Part shown: positions 13,716 through 16,399 of the stretch, one piece after another
Numbering within the stretch: position 1 is the stretch's first letter
Layout: each line of letters opens with the position of its first letter
NCBI GenBank assembly: GCA_904374465.1
Contig: CAJFFY010000046.1
Span: 1 to 16,399 of the forward strand
Length of the DNA: 16,399 nt
Origin: an uncultured Subdoligranulum sp.
Lineage (GTDB): Bacteria; Bacillota; Clostridia; Oscillospirales; Ruminococcaceae
Direction: 5' to 3'
The notes under the pieces: model-generated
Database searches by the model: none
Seen by the model: only the letters and a program-made list of their open reading frames with translations
Told to the model about the DNA's origin: nothing
Position numbers and translations under genes: made by a program

Positions 13716-13744
13716 ACTATCGCGTAATGTTAGGAGAATCGAGC

Positions 13745-14233
13745 ATGGCTAAAGAAGTCGTCGTTACCCGTGAGGGTTACCAGAAGCTGGAACAGGATCT
13801 GAACGAACTGCGCACCGTCAAACGTAAGGAAGTGGCGGACAAGATCAAGGTCGCGCGCGGCTACGGCGACTTGAGCGAGAACGCCGAGTACGATGCCGCC
13901 AAGGAAGAACAGGCCATCGTGGAAGCCCGCATTGCCGACCTGGAGGCTACCCTGAAGGTTGCCCGCATCATCGATGACAGCGAGCTGTCCAACGACACCG
14001 TCTCCATCGGTATGCGCGTCAAGATCCTGGCCGAGGGCGATGACCCCGAGGATGCCGAAGAATACGATATCACCGGTTCCACCGAAGCCGATATGAACCA
14101 GAACCGCATCAGCGACGAGAGCCCGGTGGGCGCTGCGCTGATCGGTCACAAAGCCGGCGACGAAGTGGACGTGACCCTGCCCAACGGCAACATCATTGTG
14201 TACAAGGTGCTGGCCGTTTCGCGCTCGAAGTAA
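13745..14233 (+). CDS. greA: Transcription elongation factor GreA
   Basis: The protein has 162 residues. ATG 13745 is preferred over the upstream in-frame ATG 13727 because TAGGAG (13731-13736) lies 8 nt before it, and the protein then begins MAKEVVVTREGYQKLEQDLN as GreA proteins do. GreA enters the secondary channel of RNA polymerase and stimulates cleavage of backtracked RNA. The N-terminal coiled coil (about 10-75) carries at its tip GDLSENAEYDAAKEEQ (41-56), with the acidic residues D42 and E45 that hold the catalytic magnesium. The C-terminal FKBP-like domain includes ISDESPVGAALIGHKAGDEV (118-137). Length and motifs are fully standard. Transcription starts from the consensus promoter at 13645-13673, and a terminator follows the stop codon. 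Confidence 0.97.
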   Translation: MAKEVVVTREGYQKLEQDLNELRTVKRKEVADKIKVARGYGDLSENAEYDAAKEEQAIVEARIADLEATLKVARIIDDSELSNDTVSIGMRVKILAEGDDPEDAEEYDITGSTEADMNQNRISDESPVGAALIGHKAGDEVDVTLPNGNIIVYKVLAVSRSK

Positions 14234-14241
14234 AACAAGGC

Positions 14242-14269
14242 AGGGGCGGGGATAACCTGCCCCTTTTTG
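14242..14269 (+). terminator. Terminator between greA and lysS
   Basis: GGGGCGGG (14243-14250) pairs with CCTGCCCC (14256-14263), with one G-U pair and a GATAA loop, followed by TTTTT (14264-14268). It ends only 28 nt before the lysS start codon, with no promoter visible in between. Confidence 0.85.
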
Positions 14270-14296
14270 CATAAGAAACAGAAAGGAAGATCTCCC

Positions 14297-15802
14297 ATGG
14301 AGCAGAACAAGCCCCAGACCGAGCAGGATCTCACCCAGCAGGCGGCAGTCCGCCGTCAGAAGCTGGCCGACCTGCGCGCCGCCGGTCATGACCCCTTCGT
14401 CATCACCAAGTATCCGCAGGATGCTTATTCCGCTGACCTGAAGGCCGAATTTGCCGACCTGCCCGCCGAAGCCGAAACCGGCAAGGTGGTTACGCTGGCC
14501 GGCCGTATGATGTCCAAACGCGTCATGGGCAAGGCGAGCTTTGCCCATCTGCGGGACCAGAAAGGCGACATCCAGATCTTTGTCAAGCGGGATCTGTTGG
14601 GGGATGAAGCCTATGCGGCCTTCAAAAAACTGGACATCGGCGACATCATCGGCTGCAGGGGCGAAGTGTTCCGCACCAAGATGGGCGAAATTTCCGTGCG
14701 TGTCAATGAGCTGACGCTGCTTTCCAAGAGCCTGCTGCCCCTGCCGGAAAAGTTCCACGGCCTCACCGACCGGGAAGCCCGATACCGTCAGCGCTATGTG
14801 GACCTTATCGTCAACCCGGATGTGAAGCAGACTTTCATCAAGCGCAGTGCCATCCTGCGGGAACTGCGCAGCTTCCTGGACGGCAAGGGCTTCCTGGAAG
14901 TGGAAACCCCCATCCTGACCCCCTTCGAGATCGGTGCTTCGGCCCGGCCTTTCCTGACCCACCACAATACCCTGGATATGGATATGGTGCTGCGTATTGA
15001 GACCGAGCTCTACCTCAAGCGTCTGATCGTGGGCGGTATGGACCGCGTTTACGAAGTGGGCCGAATTTTCCGCAACGAGGGCATGGACCCCAAGCACAAC
15101 CCTGAGTTCACCACCATCGAACTGTACCAGGCCTACACCGACTACCACGGCATGATGGACCTGGTGGAAGAGATGATGAAGACGGTGGCCCAGAAGGTCT
15201 GCGGCACCCTGCAGATTACCTACCAGGGTAAGGAAATCGACCTCTCCCACTGGGAGCGGATGACCATGACCGAGGCGGTCAAGAAATACTCCGGCGTGGA
15301 CTTTGACGCTGTGCAGTCCGACGAGGAAGCCATTGCCCTGGCCAAGGAACATCATGTGGAACTGCCGGAAATCCCCACCAAGGGTGCCATCCTGGCCGAG
15401 TTCTTCGACGCCTTCGTGGAGGAAAACCTCATCCAGCCCACCTTCATCTATGACTACCCCGTGGAGGTCAGCCCGCTGGCCAAGCGCAAGCCCGGCAATC
15501 CGGCCATCACCGAGCGGTTCGAGTACTTCATCAATGCCACCGAATTCGGCAACGCCTTCAGTGAGCTGAACGATCCCATCGATCAGAAGGGCCGTTTTGA
15601 ACGTCAGGTGGCAGAGCGCAAGCAGATCGACCCGGACAGCAAAGCCCAGGTGGATTACGACTACGTCACTGCCCTGGAATACGGCCTGCCCCCCACGGGT
15701 GGTCTGGGCTTCGGCGTGGACCGTCTGGTCATGCTGCTCACCGACTCCGCCTCCATTCGTGACGTGCTGCTCTTCCCCACGATGAAGCCCGTCGACCAGT
15801 AA
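14297..15802 (+). CDS. lysS: Lysine--tRNA ligase, class II (LysRS)
   Basis: The protein has 501 residues. ATG 14297 follows AAAGGAAGA (14282-14290); an in-frame ATG at 14267 lies inside the terminator and is rejected. It charges tRNA-Lys in the cytoplasm. The N-terminal OB-fold anticodon domain shows VTLAGRMMSKRVMGKASF, typical of bacterial LysRS. Class II motif 2 is RIFRNEGMDPKHNPEFT (256-272), and motif 3 is GLGFGVDRLVML (469-480), followed by LLFPTMKP. The length is the usual one for the short bacterial form without extra domains. The greA-lysS order is common in Firmicutes. It appears to depend on read-through from greA or on a promoter inside greA, since none is seen between the terminator and its ribosome-binding site. 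No hairpin terminator follows within 170 nt, where the sequence becomes AT-rich. Confidence 0.97.
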   Translation: MEQNKPQTEQDLTQQAAVRRQKLADLRAAGHDPFVITKYPQDAYSADLKAEFADLPAEAETGKVVTLAGRMMSKRVMGKASFAHLRDQKGDIQIFVKRDLLGDEAYAAFKKLDIGDIIGCRGEVFRTKMGEISVRVNELTLLSKSLLPLPEKFHGLTDREARYRQRYVDLIVNPDVKQTFIKRSAILRELRSFLDGKGFLEVETPILTPFEIGASARPFLTHHNTLDMDMVLRIETELYLKRLIVGGMDRVYEVGRIFRNEGMDPKHNPEFTTIELYQAYTDYHGMMDLVEEMMKTVAQKVCGTLQITYQGKEIDLSHWERMTMTEAVKKYSGVDFDAVQSDEEAIALAKEHHVELPEIPTKGAILAEFFDAFVEENLIQPTFIYDYPVEVSPLAKRKPGNPAITERFEYFINATEFGNAFSELNDPIDQKGRFERQVAERKQIDPDSKAQVDYDYVTALEYGLPPTGGLGFGVDRLVMLLTDSASIRDVLLFPTMKPVDQ

Positions 15803-15810
15803 AACCACAT

Positions 15811-15846
15811 TATATAGACATTCTGAAAAAGAAAAAACACTATATA
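15811..15846. repeat. AT-rich inverted repeat just after lysS
   Basis: TATATAG (15811-15817) and CTATATA (15840-15846) are exact reverse complements 22 nt apart, on either side of an A-rich spacer. It begins 8 nt after the lysS stop, where base composition drops sharply. It could be part of an insertion junction, but the repeat is simple and may be chance. Confidence 0.35.
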
Positions 15847-15877
15847 TTGTGCCCGCTGCGTGATGTACAGCTCGTTG

Positions 15878-15897
15878 TGACAGCAATTTGACAGCAA
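15878..15897 (+). repeat. Tandem TGACAGCAA direct repeat, 11-nt period
   Basis: TGACAGCAA occurs at 15878-15886 and again at 15889-15897, so the copies start 11 nt apart, about one helical turn. This is the arrangement of a cooperative protein-binding site, for example arm-type integrase or excisionase sites near the end of a mobile element. Which protein binds is inference. Confidence 0.55.
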
Positions 15898-15915
15898 AAT
15901 TTCAAGGAATTACGC

Positions 15916-15937
15916 ATTCACACGAACGGTTGTGAAT
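15916..15937. repeat. Inverted repeat ATTCACA-N8-TGTGAAT
   Basis: ATTCACA (15916-15922) and TGTGAAT (15931-15937) form an exact dyad around an 8-nt centre. There is no T-tract, so it looks more like an operator or recombinase site than a terminator. It lies between the direct repeats and the terminator at 15974. Confidence 0.45.
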
Positions 15938-15973
15938 TTCAGGCAATTCGAATCTCAGGTTTGGATTAACCCC

Positions 15974-16011
15974 AAAGCGCTTCTCAGAAGATTTCTGAGA
16001 AGTGCTTTTTT
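15974..16011 (+). terminator. Long intrinsic terminator before the mobile-element genes
   Basis: AAAGCGCTTCTCAGA (15974-15988) pairs along 15 bp with TCTGAGAAGTGCTTT (15994-16008), with one G-U pair, and continues into six T residues. It lies 171 nt after lysS and 56 nt before the next start codon, so it may insulate the downstream genes from lysS transcription or end a small untranslated transcript. Confidence 0.93.
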
Positions 16012-16066
16012 GTTTGCAGTCAACTTTTGCCACACATTCCCACCATCAAAACAGGAGGCACCTTAT

Positions 16067-16330
16067 ATGAAAGAGCAATACAAACCGATTAAAAGCATGA
16101 AAGAAGTTCCCGCTCAACTGCGGAAACTGCGCAGAGAGTATATTCGCTATCAGCAGGCCGAACTGATTTACAGTCTGTCACACAAGAAGCTGCTGGAATT
16201 GGCCAGCGATGCGGGCGCAATTTTTCGGATTGACAGCACCGTCTTGATCAATCGTGAAATCTTCGATGCCTATCTGGAGCGTTTCCATGAACCGGCTACT
16301 GGCAAATACCGGGGAGGTGATGCGGAATGA
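16067..16330 (+). CDS. DUF6462/excisionase-like small protein of a mobile element
   Basis: The protein has 87 residues. ATG 16067 is preferred because ACAGGAGG (16051-16058) lies 8 nt upstream; the longer in-frame extension back to 15932 runs through the terminator and is rejected. The C-terminal part carries ELIYSLSHKKLLELASDAGA, then IFRIDSTVLINREIFDAYLE, then a basic tail. This is the winged-helix layout of DUF6462 and Tn916-Xis-like proteins, in which a recognition helix is followed by a short strand, then a paired LIN and a final helix. Such proteins are common accessory genes of integrative and conjugative elements in Clostridia and bind DNA near the element ends. Its ATGA overlap with the next gene indicates translational coupling. 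DNA binding is an inference, and excision has not been shown for DUF6462. Confidence 0.72.
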   Translation: MKEQYKPIKSMKEVPAQLRKLRREYIRYQQAELIYSLSHKKLLELASDAGAIFRIDSTVLINREIFDAYLERFHEPATGKYRGGDAE

Positions 16331-16399
16331 GCGGAAATGTGTGGATGTTTTCAGATCAGATTGATGATGAAGATCTGGAGTTCATGGCCCATGAATTTG
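16327..16399 (+). CDS. Start of an unidentified gene coupled to the DUF6462-like gene (truncated by the window)
   Basis: ATG 16327 overlaps the TGA stop of the previous gene (ATGA), and GGGGAGG (16312-16318) lies 8 nt upstream. Only 24 residues are visible, beginning MSGNVWMFSDQIDDEDLE. This is too short to assign a family. In comparable elements an integrase, replication or mobilisation gene often follows a DUF6462-like gene, but nothing here shows which. Confidence 0.55.
   Translation, partial: MSGNVWMFSDQIDDEDLEFMAHEF

Noticed and set aside
13730..15886. Long antisense open frame (718 codons) opposite greA and lysS
   Set aside because: It is a shadow of two clearly recognised housekeeping genes; its His/Gly/Val-rich product shows no domain.
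15888..15916. TTGACA at 15888-15893 as a promoter for a small RNA ending at 16011
   Set aside because: At 16-18 nt downstream no acceptable -10 exists (TACGCA is poor). The TTGACA is part of the direct repeat.
15938..15962. T-loop-like string ATTCGAATC, considered as a tRNA remnant or att site
   Set aside because: The flanking bases do not form a 5-bp T-arm and no acceptor, D or anticodon arms are found.
15932..16066. Upstream extension of the DUF6462-like gene by 45 codons
   Set aside because: The extension translates the terminator hairpin at 15974-16011, while a clear AGGAGG precedes ATG 16067.

Overview
The window looks like chromosomal DNA from a GC-rich gut Clostridia lineage, probably Oscillospiraceae (Faecalibacterium/Subdoligranulum/Gemmiger-like). 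This rests on a Firmicutes gene repertoire (greA-lysS, a yoaS/yozG-type DUF2975-XRE pair, a DUF4173 membrane protein, an ECF sigma/DUF4179 module, DUF5662, DUF6462), strong GGAGG ribosome-binding sites, sigma-A promoters, and GC-rich genes separated by AT-rich spacers with hairpin-plus-T terminators. The taxon is an inference. All genes seen are on the + strand.

Layout. Positions 1-1500 are clearly AT-richer: the C-terminal end of a large serine recombinase (left mobile element), then a putative HExxH metallopeptidase. From 1561 the GC-rich backbone begins: an HD-domain hydrolase with its own promoter and terminator; an operon of DUF2975 membrane protein, small XRE regulator and DUF4173 membrane protein; tcdA (tRNA t6A37 cyclisation) with a promoter lying across the upstream stop codon; then a run of membrane-anchored GH25 lysozyme, beta-CASP metallo-beta-lactamase ribonuclease-like enzyme and DUF5662 protein, closed by a terminator. 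Next come an ECF sigma factor and its DUF4179 anti-sigma partner behind an ECF-type promoter, then trpS, greA and lysS. After lysS the sequence turns AT-rich again, with repeats and a strong terminator, and opens into what looks like the left edge of a second mobile element (DUF6462/excisionase-like gene and a truncated coupled gene). The core segment therefore lies between two mobile-element edges.

The most striking protein is the 934-residue GH25 enzyme. Its C-terminal half can be aligned by eye to the two domains of UshA-type 5'-nucleotidases, yet every metal-binding or catalytic position I could place in the phosphoesterase domain has been replaced while the surrounding scaffold is kept. 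I read this as a pseudo-nucleotidase fused to a cell-wall lysozyme. Regulatory points of interest are the autoregulatory-looking ECF promoter, a consensus greA promoter followed by an attenuator-like leader hairpin, and a terminator placed just upstream of lysS, which shows no promoter of its own.
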